From Deltaproteobacteria bacterium (GTDB taxonomy: Bacteria > Myxococcota_A > UBA9042 > DTJE01), in contig JADHTP010000006.1 in NCBI GenBank assembly GCA_016784945.1, positions 1-30,464 on the forward strand: 30,464 nucleotides of DNA. Direction: 5' to 3'. Below the pieces are notes generated by a model, which was not told the DNA's origin, did no database searches, and saw only the letters and a list, made by a program, of their open reading frames with translations. The number at the start of each line of letters is the position of its first letter. Positions within the stretch are counted from its first letter, which is position 1. The position numbers and the translations under genes are program-made. Positions 7,705-15,486 of this stretch are shown piece after piece.

Positions 7705-10700
7705 ATGAAAACGAAGCTACTCGTTTGGTTGGCAGTACTTTCCGGTGTTGCTGTAGTGCAGGGCTGCGATTTTGGAGTCGATCCGCCCGGTGATACCGCG
7801 TGCGTTACGGACGCTGGTTGCGAAGGGGGCGTTTGTGATGTGGAGGCAGGCATCTGCGTCGAGTGTCTTGCCGATGGCGATTGTCACGGCGGCAAATGTG
7901 ATGAAGAGAATGGCACCTGCATCAAATGTGGGACCGATGCGGAGTGTGACGACGGTAACCCGTGTACGAAGAACAGTTGCATTGATGGCCAATGTGCCCT
8001 CGCTTCTGCCGTAAACGGCACCAAATGCGACGATGGCGAGAAGTGCACCATGGACGATGCGTGCGCTGAGGGCGATTGCACTGGGAAACTCGACCCCGAG
8101 TGTATTCCAGTAGAGGACCAATGTCTCAGTCTGGCAGACGGAACCCCATGTGACGACGGTGACCCCTGCACACTTGACGATGCCTGCATCAATGAGAAAT
8201 GCAAAGGGATGTCAGTTGCTGTCGATTGTCTCGAAGACGATCTGGACAAGGACGGCTTCACTGTCAAAGATGGCGACTGCGACGATCAGAACCCGACTAT
8301 CTACCCCGATGCTGTTGAACTGTGCAACGGCATCGACGACAATTGTGACGGCCAGACTGACGAGGGTTGCGAAGGTTGTTACACCGAAGGCGAAGGCGGT
8401 GCTGTAGTTCCAGAGGAACTCGACTGTTGCGAAGGGTTGACCAAGATCTCCTGCGACAAACCGGCGTCGGATTTGGAAGATGACGATGTGCCGGCGGAAT
8501 GTCAGTCGTGCCTGGGAGCTTTCCTGTGTACCTATTGTGGCAATGGCCAATGCGACAATCCGGAAAACGAATGCAACTGCCCTGAAGACTGTCAGGTGCA
8601 ACCCGAATGTGAGAACGACAAAGATTGTGACGATGGCGACAAATGCACCGTTGATGGCTGCGAGAAGGGCGAATGTGTGCACAGCTTGCTCAACGACTGT
8701 GAGCAGCCTTGCGGCGGAATCGCCGGGCTGCCCTGTGAAAAAGGCCAGTACTGCAAGCACGACGAGAACACTTGCGACGTAATGGACGGAATGGGCATTT
8801 GTACTGATATTCCCCAGGAGTGTCCGCTCTACTTCGCCCCGGTATGCGGGTGCAACGGGCTGACTTACACCAACGAATGCATCATGGAGGCTGCCGAACA
8901 ATCCATGCTCGCAAAGGGCGAGTGCGAAGTGCCCTTAAACAAGTGTGAGGAGTCCGGTGGTTACTGTTTTAACCCCGTCGATTTGTGGGGCAATGAAGGG
9001 GCCTGCCCACTTGACGCAGCGAAGGTCGACTTTGCCGGTTGCATGGACAATGAAATCTGCTGTCTGCCCGAAGTCGGTTTCGAATGCAAAGAGACTTGCG
9101 ATTGCTATGACAAATATGGCAGCGAGACCCCGTGGGATTGCGAGAATGGCGATGCCGACGGCGGGAAGTACTGGGAGTGCGCCAAAGGGAAATGCCTCGA
9201 TATGTGCGGCGAAATCCCGCAGGAAGCCAAGGACTGTATCGTCGAGTGCGACAGCGACAAGGATTGTGACGATGGCAATGAGTGTACGAAAGATATATGC
9301 ACTGATGGCAAGTGCTTGTATGCCTCGCTCATTGATTGCGAAATCCAGTGCTGGGACGATGGCATGTGCCCGAAAAATGAGTATTGCAGATATCCTGATG
9401 GCGAGTGCGACAACGCCAAGTCAGGGATATGTCAGCCAATCCCATTCGCCTGCCCCATGGTGTGGCTGCCTGTGTGCGCTTGCGACGGCATAACTTACGG
9501 TAATGAGTGCCTGATGGCCATTGCAATGCAATCTCTCAAGAGCGACGGGTCGTGCAAACCGCCACCCGATTGCGACACGGATTGGGACTGCGATGATGGC
9601 GACAAATGTACCCTTGATGGCTGCAAAGAAGGAACCTGCCAGCACGAAAAGATCGATGATTGCGGGATGAACATCTGCGGTGGCCTGGGTAATATACCTT
9701 GTCCTAAGAGCCAGTATTGCAAATATCCGATTGGCACTTGCGATGCCAAGACCAAGCTCGGTACTTGCGTTGACATTCCGACTATCTGTAAGCTGCTCTT
9801 CATGCCGGTTTGTGGATGTGACGGGAACACCTATGACAACGAGTGCCTGATGGAGGTCGCGACCGAGTCCATGCTTGCCAAGGGACAGTGCATTGAGCCG
9901 GTGAATCCGTGTCTAGAAGCAGGTGCTTTCTGTTATGATTCTACCGCCAACCCACTCCCGGACCCGAACAAGGAATTCTGTCCCCTCGATTCCGGGGAAG
10001 TTGACCTTGGCGGCTGTCTCGACAAAGAGATCTGTTGTATGCCGGATGTTCTCAGCGAATGTGCTGGCGTTTGTGACTGTTACGACAAGTACGGTAGCGA
10101 CCTGACCTGGAGTTGTCCGGATGATTGTAAGGATTGCGACAAGTACTGGGTGTGCGAGAAGGGCAAATGCCTCGATACGTGCGGCACCATTCCAGATGAG
10201 GCCCTGGAGTGCATCGCAGAATGTGCCACTGATAAAGACTGTGATGACGGTGACGAGTGCACCAAAGACATGTGTAGCGAAGATGGATTGTGCTACTTCG
10301 CGTCACTTGTTGATTGCGATATTCAGTGCTGGGATGATGACATGTGCCCCAAAGGACAGTACTGCCGATGGCCGGACCTGGACTGCGACAACGCCAAATC
10401 GGGCACTTGCGAAGAGATTCCCTTTGTCTGCACAAAGGAGTGGAAGCCGGTCTGCGGGTGCGACGATGTCACCTATGGCAACGAATGCCTGATGACCCTT
10501 GCCGCACAGTCTTTGCAATACGTCGGCGAGTGCAAGAACGAGTGCATGCCGGAAGGTAAAATATACATGGGGGACTTCAGCGGCGACGACCAATGCTGTG
10601 ATGGCCTCGTTGCGGTAGCTGACTGCGAGGAGATTCCAGTTGACTGCGATCCAAACGATCCTGATTGTAATGGAGGTTTCACCTGTAACTGCCCGAAGTG

Positions 10701-11532
10701 CTACTGCTTCGTCTGTACGGCCTGCGGCAACGGTAAGTGCGGGGTGGGCGAGAACAAATGCAACTGCCCGGAAGACTGCCTGGAACAGGGCGAATGCTCG
10801 ACTGGCATAGAGTGCGATGACAAGGACAAATGTACGAGTGATTATTGCGAAAACGGCAAGTGCCTGCATAAGGAAATAGCAGGCTGCGATGACGAACCCA
10901 TTTCTTGCTTCGAGGACAGTATGTGTCCACTCGGTCAGTACTGCTGGTATCCGGACGGGGAGTGCGACATTATTGAGTCGGGACATTGCAAGGTGATTCC
11001 CGAAGTTTGCTTCGATCTCTGGGACCCGGTTTGTGGATGCGATAATGTCACCTATGGTAACTACTGCGAGATGCAGGTGGCAAAGCAGTCTATGCTCTAT
11101 GAAGGTCCGTGCAAGGTCGAGGAGTTCTTCTGTGGCGGCCTGTTGGGCGTGGCGTGTCCCAAAGAGTCGTATTGCAAGTACGAAGCAGGCTCCTGCCAGA
11201 TTGCAGACATGCAGGGGGTTTGTACGGCCATACCGGACGGCTGCATGCTCCCGGTCTACCTGCCCGTTTGTGGTTGTGATGGGGAGACCTACTCATACGA
11301 GTGCTTCATGGAGATGGCGCAGGTGTCAAAGGATCACGACGGCGAGTGCGGCGAGACCTGCACTGCGCTGGACCCCGAAGCCTATGGCTGGTGTGACTTG
11401 GTGCTGGGCTATGGTTTCGTAATTGGTGAAGACGGTCAAGGCAAGTGTTCCACCATCAGCGGATGCTCCTGCTTGAAGGATTGCAAGCATATCTTCAAAA
11501 CCATGAAAGAGTGCACCGAAACCTGTCTGTAA
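7705..11532 (+). CDS. Giant Cys-rich lipoprotein with six Kazal-type and MopE-like domains
   Basis: 1275 aa. ATG 7705 is preferred over an upstream in-frame start at 7663 because it has GGAGAAAG in front and begins a lipoprotein signal (MKTKLLVWLAVLSGVAVVQGC; lipobox VQGC, Cys21). After a Dickkopf/EGF-like Cys-rich region with CDDGxxC units comes a MopE-type segment (GDCDDQNPTIYPD, LCNGIDDNCDGQTDEGC; residues ~190-222). Six Kazal-like domains begin near residues 373, 583, 695, 909, 1102 and 1180, each with a PVCGC or PVCAC core, xTYxNxC and ~15 residues to a last Cys. Cys-rich units around them repeat as a block. Kazal domains inhibit serine proteases in other organisms, so a surface protease-inhibitor or adhesion role is possible. 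Its codons use far more T/A at third positions than its neighbours (tgt, gat), suggesting transfer. Confidence 0.85.
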   Translation: MKTKLLVWLAVLSGVAVVQGCDFGVDPPGDTACVTDAGCEGGVCDVEAGICVECLADGDCHGGKCDEENGTCIKCGTDAECDDGNPCTKNSCIDGQCALASAVNGTKCDDGEKCTMDDACAEGDCTGKLDPECIPVEDQCLSLADGTPCDDGDPCTLDDACINEKCKGMSVAVDCLEDDLDKDGFTVKDGDCDDQNPTIYPDAVELCNGIDDNCDGQTDEGCEGCYTEGEGGAVVPEELDCCEGLTKISCDKPASDLEDDDVPAECQSCLGAFLCTYCGNGQCDNPENECNCPEDCQVQPECENDKDCDDGDKCTVDGCEKGECVHSLLNDCEQPCGGIAGLPCEKGQYCKHDENTCDVMDGMGICTDIPQECPLYFAPVCGCNGLTYTNECIMEAAEQSMLAKGECEVPLNKCEESGGYCFNPVDLWGNEGACPLDAAKVDFAGCMDNEICCLPEVGFECKETCDCYDKYGSETPWDCENGDADGGKYWECAKGKCLDMCGEIPQEAKDCIVECDSDKDCDDGNECTKDICTDGKCLYASLIDCEIQCWDDGMCPKNEYCRYPDGECDNAKSGICQPIPFACPMVWLPVCACDGITYGNECLMAIAMQSLKSDGSCKPPPDCDTDWDCDDGDKCTLDGCKEGTCQHEKIDDCGMNICGGLGNIPCPKSQYCKYPIGTCDAKTKLGTCVDIPTICKLLFMPVCGCDGNTYDNECLMEVATESMLAKGQCIEPVNPCLEAGAFCYDSTANPLPDPNKEFCPLDSGEVDLGGCLDKEICCMPDVLSECAGVCDCYDKYGSDLTWSCPDDCKDCDKYWVCEKGKCLDTCGTIPDEALECIAECATDKDCDDGDECTKDMCSEDGLCYFASLVDCDIQCWDDDMCPKGQYCRWPDLDCDNAKSGTCEEIPFVCTKEWKPVCGCDDVTYGNECLMTLAAQSLQYVGECKNECMPEGKIYMGDFSGDDQCCDGLVAVADCEEIPVDCDPNDPDCNGGFTCNCPKCYCFVCTACGNGKCGVGENKCNCPEDCLEQGECSTGIECDDKDKCTSDYCENGKCLHKEIAGCDDEPISCFEDSMCPLGQYCWYPDGECDIIESGHCKVIPEVCFDLWDPVCGCDNVTYGNYCEMQVAKQSMLYEGPCKVEEFFCGGLLGVACPKESYCKYEAGSCQIADMQGVCTAIPDGCMLPVYLPVCGCDGETYSYECFMEMAQVSKDHDGECGETCTALDPEAYGWCDLVLGYGFVIGEDGQGKCSTISGCSCLKDCKHIFKTMKECTETCL

Positions 11533-11835
11533 TCTGACTGGTGTTTCGCCCTTTTCGCCTACTGCGACCGGCTACGCGTCTTTCTCCTCCTGTCAGCATG
11601 GGCCTTCAGCACCGTCCGACGAGGGACGCGACGACCGCATACACCTCGTTGGCGGATACGGTGACTCCCGTGCCGCCAGCCTCACTCTTGGAAAGCGGTC
11701 CGTAGGCTAGGAGTATCACTGTAATTCGAAATAGCCTCTCCTCGAAAAATTCCTTGCATTTCAACGCCAGGTGCGCCTATCCTCGCCGCGCTAACAGACG
11801 TCATTCATTCTGCCCCGACCGAGTGGAGGTATCGC
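11533..11835. other. 303-bp intergenic spacer
   Basis: No gene, RNA or strong terminator is visible. It ends with a GTGGAGGT ribosome-binding site (11823-11830) ahead of the next ATG. Confidence 0.4.
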
Positions 11836-13695
11836 ATGCGTAGCAGCAGGCTTGTTTCTGTCATGGCACTTTCCTGTCTCTGTTTCTCTTGCGGGGACAA
11901 GACAACATCACGAACCGACGCCGGACCCGGTCCGGAAACCTGGCAGGGGGACGTGATGGCCGCGGATAGCGGCGTGGACACCTTGCCCGAAGGCGTCGTC
12001 TCGCGGGAAGCGATCGAACCGGACGTCGTGGAGACCGCGGAACCGGACACACCCCAGGGCACGTTCTCGCTGGCCGGCGTGATCACCCTGCACGGCTATC
12101 CCCTGGCCGGCGTGGCCCTGCACGTCAGCGGCTCGGATGAACCGGCCGCGGTCAGTTCCGCCGCAGACGGCTCCTACCTGATTGAAGGGCTGGCGCCCGG
12201 GAACTACACCCTGGCGCCTTCGCTCATGGGTCATGCGTTTGAGCCGAGCGAACTGGACGTGGAGCTTGTGGATCATTCCGTGGACAGCCTCGATTTCTCG
12301 CTGCGAGACTCGCCTTTCCCGTCGTCGTCGGACGCGTTCGAGGACGATTCCACCTATGCGTCGGCTTCGTTCGTCGAGATAGGCGGAGCCATCCGGCACG
12401 GGACTCTATGGCCCTGTGGCGACGAGGACTGGTTTTCCTTCGAACTCAGCACCGGCACACAGTACGAGTTCTTCACCACGAACCTGTGCCCCACCTGCGA
12501 TTCCGTCATCCGTCTGTATGACTCCGATGGGCAGACACTGCTCGCAGAGAACGACGATTTCATCGATCTGGAAAGCCGAGTCGTCTTCGCGCCCAATGTG
12601 GACGGCGCCTACTACGTTCGCGTGACCTCGGCCACGGAGGAGCATGGGGTCTTGAACTACTTCTTCGCAGGCATCGAACTCACCGACGGTGACGGAGACG
12701 GTTTCGGGCAGTTCCACGATTGCCAGGACGGCGACGGCAATGTGAGCCCCGACGCGCATGAAGAACCGGGCAGCGGTGTGGATTCCAACTGTGACGGCTA
12801 TCTGACGCCGGCAACGGGCCAGCCGGACCCCTTCGAACCGGACAGTGAGGCCGCACCCCGCCCACTCGTTCCGGCGGATGTTACCGTGGAGGAGACCATC
12901 CACGCCGACCACATCATGGCGGAGGCCGGCGGCACGCTGCACGATGCTGCCGACGTGGATTGGTTCACCCTGACCATCTCGGCCCACGGCTATTGGGATG
13001 TCACCCTCTTCAAGACCGGCGGCTCTGCGGTGCTGACGCTGTATGACCCCACAGACATGTCCGAGCTCGATTCGGACAACCTGTGGCTCATGCTGGACAA
13101 CGACGATGACAGCGCCGCCACTTACCTGCTGTCCGTCAGCGGCGACAGCTCGCTGTGGTATGTGATTGTGGCCTACTCCGTCGGAGTGGACATGGACGGC
13201 GACGGCTACTACACCATGGACTGGGACGACGTGTGGGACTGGGACGACACGGACCCTGATGTCGGCCCGTGCCAACCCGGTGGTTCGGTAGAGGAATGCC
13301 AGGTCGTCCTGGACGAAGATACCGGCCTCACGTGGAAGAAGGGAGAAGCTCCTTTCGGGTTCGGCCCGTGGCAGGCTGCCGTGGAGTATTGCAACGGATT
13401 GACAATGTGTGAAGTAGCGAACTGGCGCCTGCCGACAGGGGAGGATTTCTTTGCCATGCTGGACGGATGCGACGAGGCCGTGTTTGACGGAGAGGTTGGA
13501 CACTGTAACAGTTGCCCGGACAGTGCCAAGTGCAGCGCGCTCTTCCCGGACGAGGAGACCTCGGGGGCCTGGTACTGGACCTCCGACGAAGAGAAGAACA
13601 ACCCGAACCTGAAGATGTTCGTAGGCCTACACGATGGAAGCGTCGGTTTCGTGGACGAAGAACTCCACAACAGGACTCGTTGCGTACATGATTGA
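11836..13695 (+). CDS. Secreted multidomain protein: carboxypeptidase-regulatory-like, two PPC-like domains and a DUF1566/Lcl C-terminus
   Basis: 619 aa; GTGGAGGT 5 bp before ATG 11836 fixes the start. A hydrophobic signal with Cys14, Cys16 and Cys19 suggests a lipoprotein, though no cysteine has a textbook lipobox. A carboxypeptidase-regulatory-like beta domain lies at ~77-155 (GYPLAGVALHVSG, DGSYLIEGLAPGNYTL). A PPC-like domain at ~185-282 has CGDEDWFSFEL and NVDGAYYVRV. A MopE-like acidic stretch (DGDGDGFGQFHDC, VDSNCDGYL) covers ~283-323. A second PPC-like unit at ~369-450 has AADVDWFTLTI. The last ~130 residues form a DUF1566 (Lcl C-terminal) domain: DEDTGLTWKKG, ANWRLPTGEDF, WYWTSDEE, NRTRCVHD. 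Such proteins are typical of the cell surface in Myxococcota-like bacteria. Function unknown; base composition is like the core genes. Confidence 0.85.
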   Translation: MRSSRLVSVMALSCLCFSCGDKTTSRTDAGPGPETWQGDVMAADSGVDTLPEGVVSREAIEPDVVETAEPDTPQGTFSLAGVITLHGYPLAGVALHVSGSDEPAAVSSAADGSYLIEGLAPGNYTLAPSLMGHAFEPSELDVELVDHSVDSLDFSLRDSPFPSSSDAFEDDSTYASASFVEIGGAIRHGTLWPCGDEDWFSFELSTGTQYEFFTTNLCPTCDSVIRLYDSDGQTLLAENDDFIDLESRVVFAPNVDGAYYVRVTSATEEHGVLNYFFAGIELTDGDGDGFGQFHDCQDGDGNVSPDAHEEPGSGVDSNCDGYLTPATGQPDPFEPDSEAAPRPLVPADVTVEETIHADHIMAEAGGTLHDAADVDWFTLTISAHGYWDVTLFKTGGSAVLTLYDPTDMSELDSDNLWLMLDNDDDSAATYLLSVSGDSSLWYVIVAYSVGVDMDGDGYYTMDWDDVWDWDDTDPDVGPCQPGGSVEECQVVLDEDTGLTWKKGEAPFGFGPWQAAVEYCNGLTMCEVANWRLPTGEDFFAMLDGCDEAVFDGEVGHCNSCPDSAKCSALFPDEETSGAWYWTSDEEKNNPNLKMFVGLHDGSVGFVDEELHNRTRCVHD

Positions 13696-13804
13696 TCTTG
13701 GCTTCTCCGACCCTCTGAAGCAGGCTGTTGCGGTCTACGAGAACGGCGGGCAGTCTCCCTACGATCGCGCCGTGGCTTTCGCAGTCAACCTCCCGGGTTT
13801 GTAG
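13688..13804 (+). CDS. Possible 38-aa small ORF overlapping the preceding stop
   Basis: ATG 13688 overlaps the preceding stop (ATGATTGA) and reads 38 codons to TAG: MIDLGFSDPLKQAVAV..., ending AFAVNLPGL. Residue usage looks protein-like and the position suggests translational coupling, but I recognise no family. It could be a genuine small gene, the remains of a larger one, or chance. Confidence 0.2.
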   Translation: MIDLGFSDPLKQAVAVYENGGQSPYDRAVAFAVNLPGL

Positions 13805-14213
13805 TCCGGGCTTCCAGCATCCCCGCGCCCGCATTTTTTCCCAAATGCCAACGCGTTTTCCCGACGATGCAAAAAATCCCGGCCTGCCAAGGCCCTCTCA
13901 TTGGGGTCCGATACTCTGTCGGCCCAGCCAATTCGTGGATGGAAGTTCTTATTGCGCCGGGCGCGGATCACCCAGATCTGCGATCTGACGCTGATGCCGG
14001 TGGCCGATGCCAACGCCATGCTGCTCGCACGGGCGATGAGCTGACTGTCAGGCTCTGTAAACGCACGGATGGGGGCCTTGTTTTCCACTCTTCTCAAAAT
14101 GCCTCACGGTGATGCTGACGATCAATCACAACCGTTGATTGCTACGCTAACGGGAACAAAAGGACAGATTCCGTGCGTTTACGCACGATTCGGTAACTCT
14201 GGCAAGTGTTCCC
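13805..14213. other. Non-coding stretch containing an inverted repeat pair
   Basis: No supported gene. Open frames on both strands here lack recognisable motifs; one plus-strand segment (about 13940-14040) reads like the end of a protein (ITQICDLTLMPVADANAML) but has no family I can name. A weak hairpin (CCCGG/CCGGG) spans 13792-13810 and a 13-bp inverted repeat is listed separately. Confidence 0.4.
14057..14182. repeat. 126-bp element bounded by a 13-bp inverted repeat (MITE-like)
   Basis: GTAAACGCACGGA (14057-14069) is the exact reverse complement of TCCGTGCGTTTAC (14170-14182). The interior has no credible gene. The right arm overlaps a compact hairpin, CGTGCG-TTTA-CGCACG (14172-14187), which could also help end transcription of the DAHP synthase gene on the minus strand. 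No target-site duplication is evident. Confidence 0.45.
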
Positions 14214-15323
14214 CTATGCTTGGGAGGACGGCTTCAGGAAAGTTTCCACCGAATCCAGGAACGCCTCGAACTGCTCCAGGTCCAGCTGTTGCTGACTGTC
14301 TGAACGGGCCAGGACTGGATTGGGGTGCACCTCTATCATGACCCCGTGAGCTCCAGCGGCGAGTGCGGCGCGGGCCAGAGCAGGTATTACGTCCCGCCTC
14401 CCGGCAGCGTGGCTCACATCCACGATAACCGGCAGGCGGCACATCGATTTCAGTAGCGGCACAGCCGATAGATCCAGTGTGAATCTGGTCTCGCGTTCGA
14501 ACGATCGGATCCCGCGCTCACACAATATGAGGTTTTCGTTTCCGGCCGAGGCCAGGTACTCTGCGGCCCTCATGAACTCATTCAGGGTCGCGGCGAAGCC
14601 CCTCTTCAGCAGCACCGGCTTGCCGGTGCCGGCCACCTCCTTCAGCAACTCGTAGTTGGCCATGTTGCGAGATCCCACCTGCAGGAGGTCCACGTGTTCA
14701 GCCATCAGGCTCACCGTACGCGTGTCCACGACCTCACTCACGGTGGCCATCCCGTGCCTACGGCCGACCTCCTCGAGCATGAGCACGCCCTCCTCGCCCA
14801 GTCCCTGGAACGAATACGGAGACGTGCGCGGCTTGAACGCTCCCCCGCGCAGGAATCCAACACCCAGGCGGGACAGCGCGCCCCCCACCATGTCCATCTG
14901 TTCCCGATCCTCCACGGAACAGGGACCGGCAATGATTATTGGCGCCCGACCAACCTCCCGATCGCCCACCCGGACCACGACGTCCGGGCAACCGGCCCCA
15001 CGCGAGACGACCAACCGCTTTTCGCCCGGACTCTCCATCATTCCCAGAGATGTGCGGAACACCTCTCTGAACAGGTGTCGTACCGCGCTGTCGTCGAAGG
15101 GGCCGCGGTTGGCCTCGACCAGGATGTCCAGCATCTCTTTCTCCCGGCTGGGGCTGAACATGTCCATTGCATGGCGTTCCTTGAACTCGCGCACCTGCCG
15201 GACCACCCCGGCGCGCCGGTTCAACAGGTCGAGTATCCGCAGGTTGAAATCGGTAATCTCATCCCGCAGGGCCGCGAGTTCAGAGCCGTTTCGTATGGAA
15301 CCACTAGAATTCTTTTCTTTCAT
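14214..15323 (-). CDS. aroF/aroQ-type: Chorismate mutase (AroQ type)-DAHP synthase bifunctional protein
   Basis: Joins PEP and erythrose-4-phosphate to DAHP at the head of the shikimate pathway; the N-terminal AroQ domain would convert chorismate to prephenate or act as a regulatory domain. The start preferred is ATG at 15323, with GAGGG upstream, giving 369 aa; a GTG at 15356 adds 11 residues. The AroQ helix shows LRDEITDFNLRILDLLNRR and FSPSREKEML. The DAHP synthase part (KDO8P-like type) has IIAGPCSVEDREQM, LRGGAFKPRTSPYSFQGLG, VGSRNMANYELL, LLKRGFAATLNEF, ILCERGIRSFERETR, VDVSHAAGRR and IEVHPNP. The metal-site Cys, His and Glu are there. The usual DPSHAxG is DVSHAAG and the usual SDGxQSL is SDSQQQL. 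It is divergent from the cyclase gene, which may hint at aromatic supply for the nearby pathway. Confidence 0.93.
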   Translation of the reverse strand: MKEKNSSGSIRNGSELAALRDEITDFNLRILDLLNRRAGVVRQVREFKERHAMDMFSPSREKEMLDILVEANRGPFDDSAVRHLFREVFRTSLGMMESPGEKRLVVSRGAGCPDVVVRVGDREVGRAPIIIAGPCSVEDREQMDMVGGALSRLGVGFLRGGAFKPRTSPYSFQGLGEEGVLMLEEVGRRHGMATVSEVVDTRTVSLMAEHVDLLQVGSRNMANYELLKEVAGTGKPVLLKRGFAATLNEFMRAAEYLASAGNENLILCERGIRSFERETRFTLDLSAVPLLKSMCRLPVIVDVSHAAGRRDVIPALARAALAAGAHGVMIEVHPNPVLARSDSQQQLDLEQFEAFLDSVETFLKPSSQA

Positions 15324-15360
15324 GAGATCCCTCGATATGGATTCTGCGAGTTTCACCGCC

Positions 15361-15400
15361 TCTCAACGCCTCTCACTGCCTCTCACTGCCTCTCACTGCC
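15361..15400. repeat. 10-bp tandem repeat in the divergent promoter region
   Basis: Four head-to-tail copies: TCTCAACGCC followed by three perfect TCTCACTGCC, with partial copies on both edges (GCC before, TCT after). The array lies between the divergent DAHP synthase (minus) and cyclase (plus) genes, just upstream of both starts. The unit length is close to one DNA helical turn, so changes in copy number would alter spacing in whole turns. Confidence 0.75.
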
Positions 15401-15486
15401 TCTTCATCGTTGCAATCGTGGTGCCACCTTCACGATGTGGACCGTGTTTTGCTTGGAGAACCACTGTCGATTACCGGAGAACGGAA

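Noticed and set aside
12406..13503. Long minus-strand open frame of 365 codons
   Set aside because: Antisense to the well-supported DUF1566 protein, with no recognisable motif; a GC-skew shadow.
13759..14097. 112-codon minus-strand frame in the intergenic region
   Set aside because: No family motif, no ribosome site, and it runs into the MITE-like repeat.
14656..15486. Long in-frame extension upstream of the cyclase
   Set aside because: Antisense to the DAHP synthase-chorismate mutase gene; cyclase homology begins just after ATG 15487.
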